Shown here: piece after piece, positions 26,017 to 33,283 of the stretch
How positions within the stretch are numbered: the stretch's first letter is position 1
Layout of the letters: each line of letters starts with the position of its first letter
NCBI GenBank assembly: GCA_947259115.1
Contig: CAMYKS010000001.1
Location: forward strand, 1-64,000
Length of the DNA stretch: 64,000 bases
Direction: 5' to 3'
Source: an uncultured Desulfobulbaceae bacterium
Lineage (GTDB): Bacteria > Desulfobacterota > Desulfobulbia > Desulfobulbales > BM004
The notes under the pieces: model-generated
The model's input: only the letters and a program-made list of their open reading frames with translations
What the model was told of the DNA's origin: nothing
Databases searched by the model: none
Position numbers and translations under genes: made by a program

Positions 26017-26562
26017 TCAGGACAAAAGAATTTCCTCCGCCTGCTTGCAGGCCCTTGCAAAGCGGTCGGGCGAAGCGCTGTCTTTGACTGCCGCGGCAGA
26101 ACTGAAGAAAACAAAATAGAGCGCCTGGACAAGAAAAAAGAGCCATGTGCTAATGGCAAGTGATGGTGTCGAGTGGGGGTTGAAAAACAGAATAAGGGCA
26201 ACCGCGCCGCCGCTGACAAGAGTTTCTACGAGTAGACCTTTTACAGAAGAACCTTTCATAAAACAGTTCTGCCGAACCCAGCCCAGGACCAGGATAGCCA
26301 GCACCAGAAAAAATATGCTTGATGTACTCCACAGTGCAGCAGCCAGCAGAATCAAGAGCGGAAAAATGATTTTCACCAGCCCTGTATTGCTCCAGGATGC
26401 CAGAAGATATGAATATCCCAGGACCATTGCCCAGACAGCCAAGCGGAAGGCCAATGGCCAGGCTATGAATTTTCCCATTAGAGTCACGCCGGGTATGAAC
26501 AGGAGCGCGGCCACAATACCAAACAGCATGGTGGACCGCACCGGGTGCGCTTTTTTATGCAT
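26017..26562 (-). CDS. Multi-span membrane protein at the end of the VWA-PspA operon
   Basis: A 181-residue integral membrane protein with about five to six hydrophobic spans (STMLFGIVAALLFIPGVTLM and following ones) and a short charged C-terminal tail. I do not recognise a family. It overlaps the end of the PspA-like gene by 8 bp and is last in the VWA-PspA operon, so it is presumably the membrane partner of those proteins. Confidence 0.7.
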   Translation of the reverse strand: MHKKAHPVRSTMLFGIVAALLFIPGVTLMGKFIAWPLAFRLAVWAMVLGYSYLLASWSNTGLVKIIFPLLILLAAALWSTSSIFFLVLAILVLGWVRQNCFMKGSSVKGLLVETLVSGGAVALILFFNPHSTPSLAISTWLFFLVQALYFVFFSSAAAVKDSASPDRFARACKQAEEILLS

Positions 26563-27127
26563 GATTCGCCCCCTTTATTGCTCTATCCAGGTTCTTTTTT
26601 CTTTTAAGAAGTTCAAGCTCCACCTCTTCGTCTGATGGCTCCTTTAAGGTGGCTGTAGGGATTATCTCTGAAAAGACATGTTCCCACTCAGTATTTTCAG
26701 CGGTCCTGAAAAATTCAGCGGCCCGCAACTTGATTTTTTCATAGTGCAATTTCCGGGCAGCTACGGATTCCTGCGAGATTATGCTATCCTGCTTCAGGCG
26801 CTTGATGTGGCTTTCCATTTCCTGCAGGTGGCGGCACAATAAAAGCCTTTTCCTGATCAGGAAACGGGCAATATCATCCTTGCCCATACTGACAGCCGCC
26901 TCCAGATCATCCTCTACTTTCCTGTTCTCCTGCTGCATGGCCTCATGTTCCTGTTTGGCTTGCTCTTTTTTTTTGCCCAGGGTATGTGCGGCAGCCTCCT
27001 TACTCTGCAGTTCATCCTCCATCTCACGCAGACACTGCTTTAAGAGCAGCCCTTTGTCCTCAATGGAGTCCATTACGCCGTGCATATCGGCTTTCCATAA
27101 TCGTATAAAGCGGGTGGCAATGCTCAT
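26555..27127 (-). CDS. PspA/IM30-family membrane-stress protein
   Basis: From ATG 27127 (AAGGAGATTATC just upstream) the product has 190 residues: MSIATRFIRLWKADMHGVMDSIED, then a long coiled coil (LLLKQCLREMEDELQSKEAA and onward) typical of PspA/IM30/Vipp1. Family members bind the inner membrane and protect it under stress, sometimes in complexes with regulators. It is about 30 residues shorter than E. coli PspA and lacks an obvious C-terminal extension. It lies 22 bp behind the VWA gene in the same operon. Confidence 0.8.
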   Translation of the reverse strand: MSIATRFIRLWKADMHGVMDSIEDKGLLLKQCLREMEDELQSKEAAAHTLGKKKEQAKQEHEAMQQENRKVEDDLEAAVSMGKDDIARFLIRKRLLLCRHLQEMESHIKRLKQDSIISQESVAARKLHYEKIKLRAAEFFRTAENTEWEHVFSEIIPTATLKEPSDEEVELELLKRKKNLDRAIKGANHA

Positions 27128-27149
27128 GATAATCTCCTTGATAGTATAA

Positions 27150-28580
27150 TTATTGGACTGACCGGCGTGATTCATAGCTCCGGTATTGCAGTTCTTTGGC
27201 ATTTTTCTTCTGTTTGCTGGTTACCGCGCTGGGTGCCCCATGAAATGTTTCTTCAACTTTTTGGCGCAGCACATCCAGGTCCTGTTCCAGGTTGGCGCTT
27301 ACCTTTTCCGAGCCGACAACTGCGTTGCGTTCAGCCTGTTCAGCTTCATAGGTATTGATAGCCTCCATGGCATCGTCTTTTAAGCCGCTGCCGATATCAG
27401 CGGCCACCGTGTCAAGCAGTTTGCTGTAATCTTCCTGCAGGACCTTTCCCTCCCAAACCCTCTTGTCCACAGAGGAGACGACACGGCTCTCGTCCTTGAT
27501 ACAGGCAACATGAAACGGTTCATCAAGCGAAACTGCATGTGGTACGTTGTCATGTTGATAGCGGAGGGTAATGTTATTCAGGGTAAAATTTTTCTCTGCA
27601 TCGGTGGGCATCGTAAAGGTGAGAAACAGAGAACGGCTCTGGTTGGCCAGCAGGTTTCCCGGATAAAAGACCGCCCTGTTGTCCCGGTACTCTATCGGGT
27701 AACCGGCAGCGTCACTTAAGGTGATGCCATGCGTGAGCGGGATTTCTACTGCAATGTTGGATGCCAAGGTCATACGGGCGTGCTGGAATTCACTCTGCAG
27801 GATCTCGGCGAATTTTTCCGGCTCGTCCAGCAAGTAGTACTTGCCTGCGCCTTTATCGGCAATGGAGGTCATGAGCTGCTCGTTAAAATCAAGACCGACT
27901 CCCACAGTCGTGATGCCGAATTCATGCCGTTGCGCCGCCGATGCCATCCTGCCTAAACTGTGCGGGTCGGTTACACCCCGGTTGGCATGTCCGTCGGAGA
28001 CAAGGATAACGGAGCCGGACCGGCCTTTCTTAAGGGAGCGCTGCATGATCGCAAGGCCCCGCTCCAAACCGCTGCCCAGGTTTGTGCTGCCGCCGGCATG
28101 AATGGAGTTGATAGCTGACTGCAGCAGGAAACGATTCGTTGGTGTTACATGTAAAAGATTTGCATGGACCTGGACATTGTCGGCATAGGAGACAAGGGCG
28201 AGCCTATCCTGCTCCGAAAGCATATTGATAAGGTTAAGCAGCGACCGTCTCGCCTGATTCATCTTTTCACCCTGCATGGAACCGCTGCGGTCGAGAACAA
28301 CCACCATGTCCACAGGTCTGTCAGAGCCCCTTGCTTCCCTGTCGATATCACCAGCGGCCATGATCAGTTCCAGTGAGACGGTGCCGTTGCCGTGCAGCAG
28401 TATTTTGTCCTGGGTGAGGCTGCCGCTGAGATTGACAAGGCCGTCATTGCCGGGTGCTACTACTGTATTTACCCGCCCCGGGCCGGGTTGCAGCAAACCC
28501 GTTGAGTAGGCCATGGCCGTACAGGTCGCTGCCAGCAGAATAATGATAACAGCTATTGTTTTTTGTTTATGTGTCCCCAT
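27150..28580 (-). CDS. Secreted/anchored von Willebrand factor A domain protein
   Basis: From ATG 28580, preceded by AAAGGAGGAAAATC, the product has 476 residues. Residues 1-22 are a signal peptide or anchor (KTIAVIIILLAATCTAMA). The VWA domain has an intact MIDAS start DMVVVLDRSGSMQG near residue 95, LALVSYADNV, GGSTNLGSGL and VILVSDGHANRG. A beta-rich region and a helical C terminus follow. The architecture is like inter-alpha-trypsin-inhibitor-type bacterial VWA proteins. It heads an operon with a PspA-like protein and is divergent from a two-component system, so it is probably its target. Confidence 0.88.
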   Translation of the reverse strand: MGTHKQKTIAVIIILLAATCTAMAYSTGLLQPGPGRVNTVVAPGNDGLVNLSGSLTQDKILLHGNGTVSLELIMAAGDIDREARGSDRPVDMVVVLDRSGSMQGEKMNQARRSLLNLINMLSEQDRLALVSYADNVQVHANLLHVTPTNRFLLQSAINSIHAGGSTNLGSGLERGLAIMQRSLKKGRSGSVILVSDGHANRGVTDPHSLGRMASAAQRHEFGITTVGVGLDFNEQLMTSIADKGAGKYYLLDEPEKFAEILQSEFQHARMTLASNIAVEIPLTHGITLSDAAGYPIEYRDNRAVFYPGNLLANQSRSLFLTFTMPTDAEKNFTLNNITLRYQHDNVPHAVSLDEPFHVACIKDESRVVSSVDKRVWEGKVLQEDYSKLLDTVAADIGSGLKDDAMEAINTYEAEQAERNAVVGSEKVSANLEQDLDVLRQKVEETFHGAPSAVTSKQKKNAKELQYRSYESRRSVQ

Positions 28581-28754
28581 GATTTTCCTCCTTTTTTTGT
28601 GATTGGTTTGTTTTTTTCTTTCAGGATAGCGGGGTTGCGGGAAATCACAATGCAAAGAAATGTAAAAAAATATGGCCCGGTTTTTACAAAACTTTTACTT
28701 TTTTCCGGGGCTGAAGCGGGTATAGTGACATGGGAGCATTACAGAGGAAAAATA

Positions 28755-29453
28755 ATGAATCAGGTGAAAACATCGATACTCGTTGTCGAGGATGATCCGG
28801 CCATCTTGCAGGGCCTTCTGGATGTCCTGGTATTTAACGGCTATCATGCTGAAGGTGTTGACCATGGTGATACCGGCCTGGCGAAATCCATTGGTGAACC
28901 CCATGACCTGGTGATCCTCGATGTCATGCTGCCCGGTGTTGACGGTTTTACCATCTGCCGGGAGCTGCGCCGGAAAAAGCCGGAACAGGCCATCATCATC
29001 CTGACAGCCAAAGGCTCGGAAGAAGATATTGTCACCGGCTTTGGAGCCGGCGCCGATGATTACCTGAGCAAGCCTTTTTCACTCAGGGAACTGCTTGTCC
29101 GGGTGGAAGCCCTGCTGCGGCGCTGCGGCAAAAAGTCTGACATGGAAAAAACAACGGTCAATTCCATCTGTTTTGATCCGGCCAACCTGACTGCCGGAAG
29201 AGGGGATAAAAAAATCACCATGACCCGGCGTGAGATGGATATCGTGCTCTACCTGTTCCGCAACCGGGAACGGATCGTCAGCAAGCAGGAGCTTTTAAAA
29301 AATGTCTGGAACTATACGGTTACTGACATTGAGACCAGGACAGTGGATATCCATATCCTCAAGCTGCGCAAAAAGATCCAGGAGTTGTTGGGTGCTCAGC
29401 CTTTTATCGTGACGATCCGCGGTGAAGGCTACCGGCTGGAGTCTAAACCATGA
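28755..29453 (+). CDS. OmpR-family response regulator
   Basis: The frame is open from 28563, but ATG 28755 after GAGGAAA gives a normal 232-residue regulator. The receiver domain has the acidic pair in VVEDDPAIL, the phospho-acceptor D56 in LVILDVMLPGVDG and K in YLSKPFSLREL. The C-terminal winged helix contains MTRREMDIVLYLFRNRERIVS and TVDIHILKLRKKIQ. It overlaps the kinase gene (ATGA) and faces the divergent VWA operon across 174 bp, which it most likely controls. Confidence 0.94.
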   Translation: MNQVKTSILVVEDDPAILQGLLDVLVFNGYHAEGVDHGDTGLAKSIGEPHDLVILDVMLPGVDGFTICRELRRKKPEQAIIILTAKGSEEDIVTGFGAGADDYLSKPFSLRELLVRVEALLRRCGKKSDMEKTTVNSICFDPANLTAGRGDKKITMTRREMDIVLYLFRNRERIVSKQELLKNVWNYTVTDIETRTVDIHILKLRKKIQELLGAQPFIVTIRGEGYRLESKP

Positions 29454-31393
29454 AAAAGGTTATCCTGCTGCTTGTCGTTTTTTTTGTCTGCCTGGCTGCA
29501 CCGATGTCATACCTGGTGATGCGGACCTACCGAAGCCTTGAACGTGAGGAAAAGGCCGAGTTCCGTTATTTTACCGAATCCCTGTTTGATAGGATTGAGG
29601 AAGACCTTGCAAGGATCGTCATTCGGGAGGAAAACCGGCCGGTGGATGACTATGGCGCCGGTAAGCCGGGTGACAGTAGCACCTCCGATCTTCAGCCTTC
29701 TCCCCTGGCAACGCCGCCGCAGGAACCGTTCGTGCTCGGTTATTTTCAGAACAATCCCGACGGCTCATTATTTTCTCCACTCAAGGTTGATCCGGAACGG
29801 TCAACGGATTCAGGCATTTTACTGGCACAGCTCCATGGACTGAATACCCTCTTTAACAGCAAGAAAGCCGGCATAAAGGAGCAACCGCAGCCGACAAAGG
29901 ACGATGCTGCGGAAATCGCAATGCCGGAGCCGTCTTTAGAAAAATCGCTGGCTTCCAAGTATTTTACCCCAACAGCGCCTGCAAAGCAGAAACGCGCCCT
30001 GGGCCAGGAGGAAAAACGGCTGCAAGAGGTGCCCTATGAACAGGTGCAGAGACTTGCCCAGGTCGACAAACTGGAGGATTTTGACGACGGCAGAAAGGAA
30101 GGCGCATCCTACCGGATTCCTGCCGCCATAGTTGAGAGTGAAGAGGCTGCAGAGGCTGACCGTGCATTGGCGCGGCATATCGCCGGCGCAGACCGCAACA
30201 ACTCTCTGAGCGAAGCAATGAGTGAAGCGCAAAGTGGTGTAGTTGGAGACTCCAGTGTCCAGCCGACTTTACAGGTTGAGGTGACACCGCTGCAGTCTGT
30301 GTTTCTGGACAATGAGCACGTCTTTATCTTCCGCCGCATAGGGATCAACAACCAGATCTACCGGCAGGGCTTTGTCCTACAGATACAGGGGTTCCTGCAA
30401 AACCTGCTTGCCTCCCATTTCAGCACTCAACCCATGACCCGCTTTGCCAACTTGCAGCTTACTGTTACCCCGCCTGACAGTACGCCGCTTTCCGCCCGGG
30501 AAGGCATTGCAGTTGCAGCGCCTGATTTTGTCCTGCAGAGGCAGTTTCCCCGGCCGTTTTCCTTTCTATCCGCAACCTTGCGCAGTGACACCATTCCCCA
30601 TTCATCCAGTCGCGGAACCCTGACGCTTCTGGCCTGGCTTATCGGAGCTGTCACCCTGCTGGGCTTTCTGGCAATCTATAAAAGTATGCGCGTCATTGTA
30701 GAGCTTGCCGAACGGCGGGCCGGTTTTGTGTCATCGGTCACCCATGAATTGAAGACGCCGCTGACTAATATCAAGATGTACAGCGAGATGCTGGAGCAGG
30801 GCATTGCCAAAGACCGGCAGCGGGAGCAGGAATATTTTCAGGTCATGAATTCCGAGAGCAGCAGGCTGGCCCGGCTGATCGACAATGTCCTTGAATTTTC
30901 CAAGCTGGAGCGCAAACAGCGGCCGCTGAATATGGTAACCGGCACCCTTGAAGAGGTCTTGGCAGAAACCCGGAGCATTATGCAGGAGAAACTCAAACAG
31001 GAGGAGTTTGAACTCGTTGTAGAAAATAAAGCTGCCCAGCCGTTTGGCTATGACCGGGAGGTCATGGTGCAGATCCTCATCAATCTCCTTGACAACTCCG
31101 TCAAGTTCAGCAGAGAGGCTGCAAATAAACGCATTCTTCTGCAAGTTGCCCCGGAAGGCAAGTACATGCATATTTCCGTTTCAGACTCGGGTCCCGGTAT
31201 TGATCCGGCAGCGCTCAATAAGGTGTTTGACGATTTTTACCGCGAGGACAATTCTTTAGCCCGCAAGACCAAGGGCACCGGCATCGGCCTGGCCCTGGTG
31301 AAAAAATTTGTTCTTGCCATGGGCGGCAAGGTCAAGGCTGCAAACAACAGGGGGACAGGCTGCACAATTACTGTTTCTCTGCCGTTGGAGTAA
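29450..31393 (+). CDS. Membrane sensor histidine kinase with large periplasmic domain
   Basis: 647 residues. One span near the N terminus (VILLLVVFFVCLAAPMSYLV), then about 365 residues outside the membrane, rich in Ala, Gln and acidic residues, with no domain I recognise, then a second span (TLLAWLIGAVTLLGFLAIY, about 390-412). The cytoplasmic part has HisKA with phospho-acceptor H432 in SSVTHELKTPLTN and a HATPase_c domain with NLLDNSVKFS, DSGPGIDP and GTGIGLALV. There is no clear HAMP domain. It is paired with the upstream regulator and is probably a cell-envelope stress sensor. Confidence 0.93.
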   Translation: MKKVILLLVVFFVCLAAPMSYLVMRTYRSLEREEKAEFRYFTESLFDRIEEDLARIVIREENRPVDDYGAGKPGDSSTSDLQPSPLATPPQEPFVLGYFQNNPDGSLFSPLKVDPERSTDSGILLAQLHGLNTLFNSKKAGIKEQPQPTKDDAAEIAMPEPSLEKSLASKYFTPTAPAKQKRALGQEEKRLQEVPYEQVQRLAQVDKLEDFDDGRKEGASYRIPAAIVESEEAAEADRALARHIAGADRNNSLSEAMSEAQSGVVGDSSVQPTLQVEVTPLQSVFLDNEHVFIFRRIGINNQIYRQGFVLQIQGFLQNLLASHFSTQPMTRFANLQLTVTPPDSTPLSAREGIAVAAPDFVLQRQFPRPFSFLSATLRSDTIPHSSSRGTLTLLAWLIGAVTLLGFLAIYKSMRVIVELAERRAGFVSSVTHELKTPLTNIKMYSEMLEQGIAKDRQREQEYFQVMNSESSRLARLIDNVLEFSKLERKQRPLNMVTGTLEEVLAETRSIMQEKLKQEEFELVVENKAAQPFGYDREVMVQILINLLDNSVKFSREAANKRILLQVAPEGKYMHISVSDSGPGIDPAALNKVFDDFYREDNSLARKTKGTGIGLALVKKFVLAMGGKVKAANNRGTGCTITVSLPLE

Positions 31394-31447
31394 GTTTCTA
31401 CCTTGACAAGGGGCCTTTTTAATGGATGACCCCACAGGCCCAGTTTT

Positions 31448-32233
31448 TTAAATCTTTTTCACTAATCTAATCTGCAACCCGTCAGCAACATTTGCTAAAT
31501 AGTGAAGGAACCCTATCCACAACAAGGTTGTCCCAAACATCTCCAACACCTCTTCCACAACTTTAGAAGTATGCCGGACGCCATATCTGCGCTCAATGGA
31601 GAAAGCTTCCTGGATCCTGCGGTAGAAGTGATCAATATTGTCTAACCCTTCAGTAAAATCAATGCCTTGAGAGACTACCCAGCACCCCAGGCCTAAGACG
31701 AGATAGGGAGTCAGGTTAAACCGCCGAAAAGATGTCCATAAAAATGTAAAAATTACAAGTCCCCAAAAAGCAAATATTGGAGCAATAAATGCATGCCATG
31801 AAAAAGAGGGGTTTTTTAACAGGATCCCGAGAACCCCCCCCAACTTTACATTGTTTTCTGAGGCAATATGTTTAAGAACTGTTCCAAGCCTCTCGTGAAG
31901 TTCAGCATAATCATCAATCCCAATCCACAAGAAAAATAATCCTGCTAAAATCCAGACGCATGTTTTTAGGCGAGAAATGGATGGGCCCTCGACAAATGCA
32001 ATCAGCAAAGCAGTAACCCCTAACAATTGTGTTTGTATAGAAGAGAACCATGTAGGTATTGACATCTCTCGAGCAATATTCCAGATACGCCGAATGTTTC
32101 TCTCATCGAAAATGTCTTTATAGTTAAAGACATAATCAGCGATTACAAGTAGAATTTGAATTGTTATGCACGTTATAAAGATTACCTTTATCCAATGCTG
32201 CATATCAATTGTTCTCATTTCGTTTTCAGACAT
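31448..32233 (-). CDS. Low-GC multi-span membrane protein of unknown function
   Basis: A 261-residue protein with about seven hydrophobic spans. The notable motif is FFLWIGIDDYAELHERLG, in which acidic and His residues sit at a membrane edge; similar motifs occur in uncharacterised multi-span proteins, but I cannot name the family. The gene is clearly richer in A+T than its neighbours and stands alone between the kinase and the tRNA genes, consistent with recent acquisition. The ATG at 32233 has no strong ribosome site. Confidence 0.7.
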   Translation of the reverse strand: MSENEMRTIDMQHWIKVIFITCITIQILLVIADYVFNYKDIFDERNIRRIWNIAREMSIPTWFSSIQTQLLGVTALLIAFVEGPSISRLKTCVWILAGLFFLWIGIDDYAELHERLGTVLKHIASENNVKLGGVLGILLKNPSFSWHAFIAPIFAFWGLVIFTFLWTSFRRFNLTPYLVLGLGCWVVSQGIDFTEGLDNIDHFYRRIQEAFSIERRYGVRHTSKVVEEVLEMFGTTLLWIGFLHYLANVADGLQIRLVKKI

Positions 32234-32506
32234 AATTATTCACATTGAACCTGTTGACTTGCTGTAATAATATCTTTCAATTAGGTATGCTGAAACTCCA
32301 TTATAACAACTTATCCATAAAAAATTGTAAAGAGATTTTCATATCGTTAGCTTACAAGAATTATGTTTTGTGTAAAGTCGATAAGTTAAGCAAACAAATT
32401 CTCTTTACCAAGGAGCTGATTCCCACTTACCCTAAAAAAAAGGGGTCAGGCTTTGCCGGTCTGTTTGCCAGATCCTTGCCACAATGTCATTCGTATTTGA
32501 AATTTA

Positions 32507-32534
32507 TAAAAAAAAGCCCTCATGGAGAGGGCTT
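32507..32534 (-). terminator. Intrinsic terminator of the tRNA-Ser transcript
   Basis: AAGCCCTC-ATGGA-GAGGGCTT forms an 8-bp stem; on the minus strand it is followed by eight Ts. It lies 35 bp past the 3' end of tRNA-Ser(GCT). The remaining 32234-32506 interval is AT-rich, includes a lone AAAGGGGTCAGGCTTT box near 32433, and shows no gene. Confidence 0.88.
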
Positions 32535-32568
32535 AGAGTATGCTGCTGGATGTTACTGGATTTAAAAA

Positions 32569-32661
32569 TGGCGGAGAGAGAGGGATTCGAACCCTCGGTG
32601 GGGTATAACCCCCACACTCGCTTAGCAGGCGAGCACCTTCAGCCAACTCGGTCATCTCTCC
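32569..32661 (-). tRNA. tRNA-Ser(GCT)
   Basis: On the minus strand the gene starts GGAGAGATGACCGAG and ends TCTCTCCGCCA with an encoded CCA. The anticodon stem-loop CTCGC-CTGCTAA-GCGAG has anticodon GCT, which reads serine codons AGC and AGT. A long variable arm (GTGTGGGGGTTATACCCCAC region) is present, as expected for class II tRNA. Length 93 nt including CCA. Confidence 0.97.
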
Positions 32662-32683
32662 GGCCAAAGTATTAAGAATTATG

Positions 32684-32769
32684 TGGCGGAGGAAGTAGGA
32701 TTCGAACCCACGGAACTTTCGTTCAACGGTTTTCAAGACCGCCGCCTTCAACCACTCGGCCATTCCTCC
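32684..32769 (-). tRNA. tRNA-Ser(TGA)
   Basis: On the minus strand GGAGGAATGGCCGAG begins the gene and TTCCTCCGCCA ends it with an encoded CCA. The anticodon loop CGGT-CTTGAAA-ACCG has anticodon TGA (reads TCA and, by wobble, other TCN codons). The variable arm is long. It lies 22 bp upstream of tRNA-Ser(GCT) on the same strand and is first in the transcript. Confidence 0.97.
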
Positions 32770-32785
32770 ACGATCAGGAACATGG

Positions 32786-32814
32786 TTTGTACCATTTCGT
32801 CAATCTGCTGTCAA
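32786..32814 (-). promoter_or_regulatory. Promoter of the two tRNA-Ser genes
   Basis: On the minus strand TTGACA and TACAAA are 17 bases apart, ending about 17 bp before tRNA-Ser(TGA). Position and spacing fit a sigma-70 promoter for the pair. Confidence 0.7.
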
Positions 32815-32973
32815 TATTGCAGTACACTGAAAAAAATTATCAACAGTACCAGCGCCTCAATGCTATTAATATTTTACAAAAGTTAAACGTGTCGTAATCG
32901 AGTTTTTACGATTCCGACAATTATATGAGTTCCCTCCTGTGGCTTTTATGCAGCAAAAAACTACTGGCTCCAT

Positions 32974-33267
32974 TTATTTGTTTTCATCCCTCTGTTTTTT
33001 GAACTTCTCCTTGGCCAGCTCCTTTTCGATCATCTGCTTTTTTACCCTGGAAAAGTTGAAAACATCCAACACCTTGAGGCCGTGCAGCACCACGCCTAGG
33101 CCCCAGCCGAAAAGCGGCCAGAGAAACCAGAGGGATTCAGGGGAGGTCTTCAGATTGATGGCCATGAGCATGAGGTTGACGATGAGGTAGACAGCCAGGT
33201 GGATGTAAAAATGTATCTTGCCCTCCGCCCTCTCCTTTGCCTGTTGATATATTTGTTGATCGTCCAT
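32974..33267 (-). CDS. 2TM-domain protein
   Basis: From ATG 33267 the product has 97 residues: a short helical lead (MDDQQIYQQAKERAEGK), two spans (FYIHLAVYLIVNLMLMAI and LWFLWPLFGWGLGVVLHGL), then a basic coiled tail. This matches the small 2TM domain family of unknown function. An in-frame upstream extension to 33312 would overlap the mutS end and is less likely. It follows mutS by 16 bp on the same strand. Confidence 0.78.
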   Translation of the reverse strand: MDDQQIYQQAKERAEGKIHFYIHLAVYLIVNLMLMAINLKTSPESLWFLWPLFGWGLGVVLHGLKVLDVFNFSRVKKQMIEKELAKEKFKKQRDENK

Positions 33268-33283
33268 GCCTTTTAACTCCACT

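Noticed and set aside
32245-32565. Plus-strand 106-residue ORF beside the tRNA-Ser genes
   Set aside because: It runs through a terminator and an AT-rich spacer, with no ribosome site or family features.
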